A stretch of DNA of 5,752 nucleotides, taken from the NCBI GenBank assembly GCA_007121575.1, contig SKKJ01000027.1, positions 1-5,752 on the forward strand. The letters run 5' to 3'. The DNA is from Natronomonas sp. (GTDB lineage Archaea; Halobacteriota; Halobacteria; Halobacteriales; Haloarculaceae). Positions within the stretch are counted from its first letter, which is position 1; every line of letters begins with the position of its first letter. The notes below the pieces were generated by a model, which made no database searches, had not been told where the DNA came from, and worked only from the letters and a program-made list of their open reading frames with translations. This document shows positions 5,414 through 5,752 of this stretch, one piece after another. The translations under genes were made by a program, and so were the position numbers.

Positions 5414-5752
5414 CTACTCGTGCACCGTGTTGGCGACCGTTTGCTCACCGCTGGGGAACCACGCGAGGTCGTGTTCCGCATCGAGACTGGCGAAGACGGG
5501 ATCGTCCAGCCCGACTTTGTCCGCGTGATTATGCATACAACCGACGACGTCTCCCGAGTCGATTTTGACCCGATATAGCACGGTCGGCCCGAGATAACGG
5601 CGGTGAATAACCTCGCCGTTCGCTTCTTCGGGGCTCGCCGGTCTGGCTCTAACATCGTCCGGCCGAACCATTAGATCGATCTCGGATCCGACGTATGCGT
5701 CCGTGAGCCCGTTAACGCGTTCGAGCGGGACACAGCCGATACCGGTGTCGAC
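5414..5752 (-). CDS. ABC transporter ATP-binding protein, C-terminal TOBE region (partial, N-terminus off the right edge)
   Basis: The frame enters from the right edge and ends at TAG 5414, leaving 112 residues. DAYVGSEIDLMVRPDDVRARP (about residues 18-38 of the visible part) is the RP(E/D)D signature of the TOBE/OB-fold domain that follows the ATPase domain in MalK/PotA/FbpC-type importers. The LGPTVLYRVKIDSGDVVGCMHNH and LAWFPSGEQTV segments are the later TOBE strands. The Walker motifs lie outside the window. Such proteins sit on the inner face of the membrane and power uptake of spermidine, iron, sugars or oxyanions; nothing visible fixes the substrate. The internal ATG at 5671 is not a real start because the same frame continues upstream with family-like sequence. 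It is convergent with the LLM gene, with 17 bases between stops, including a TTTT run at 5405-5408 too short to call a terminator. Confidence 0.82.
   Translation of the reverse strand, partial: VDTGIGCVPLERVNGLTDAYVGSEIDLMVRPDDVRARPASPEEANGEVIHRRYLGPTVLYRVKIDSGDVVGCMHNHADKVGLDDPVFASLDAEHDLAWFPSGEQTVANTVHE

Noticed and set aside
5393..5578. 61-codon plus-strand frame starting at the LLM stop codon
   Set aside because: It is antisense to the TOBE-domain frame of the ABC ATPase, which has recognisable family sequence.

Overview
The window looks like the chromosome of a halophilic archaeon (class Halobacteria). The predicted proteins are rich in Asp and Glu and poor in Lys, codons lean strongly to G or C in third position, and several genes have a TATA-like box about 25-30 bases before the start codon with little or no leader. 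The gene order cofD, NifR3-like barrel, CitG-like protein, DUF447 protein is one I associate with haloarchaea. GC judged by eye on sampled lines is roughly 50-60%, lower than in many haloarchaea. The genus cannot be named from this evidence.

Layout. The left edge (1-804, minus strand) carries the N-terminal 268 residues of an HD-domain phosphohydrolase of the SAMHD1/dNTPase-like type. A divergent promoter region (805-913) separates it from a tight four-gene plus-strand operon at 914-4097: cofD (2-phospho-L-lactate transferase of coenzyme F420 synthesis), a short NifR3/dihydrouridine-synthase-like TIM barrel, a CitG-like protein (triphosphoribosyl-dephospho-CoA synthase family) and a DUF447 protein with an FMN-type split barrel. 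The genes overlap or nearly touch (1-base overlap, 8-base overlap, 1-base gap) and each internal gene has a Shine-Dalgarno-like sequence. A short convergent gap follows, then a 52-residue single-span membrane protein on the minus strand (4137-4295). A second divergent promoter region (4296-4373) leads to an LLM-class oxidoreductase on the plus strand (4374-5396). The right edge (5414-5752, minus strand) is the C-terminal TOBE part of an ABC transporter ATPase.

How the genes may work together. CofD makes the deazaflavin F420 precursor and the LLM protein belongs to a superfamily with many F420 users, so the window has an F420 theme. The three genes co-transcribed with cofD have no assigned job in a haloarchaeon. 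Their families suggest flavin chemistry (barrel, DUF447) and phosphoribosyl transfer (CitG-like), so the operon is a reasonable candidate for an undescribed cofactor-making or cofactor-repair route. That last statement is inference. There are no RNA genes, insertion sequences, CRISPR arrays or signs of a mobile element.
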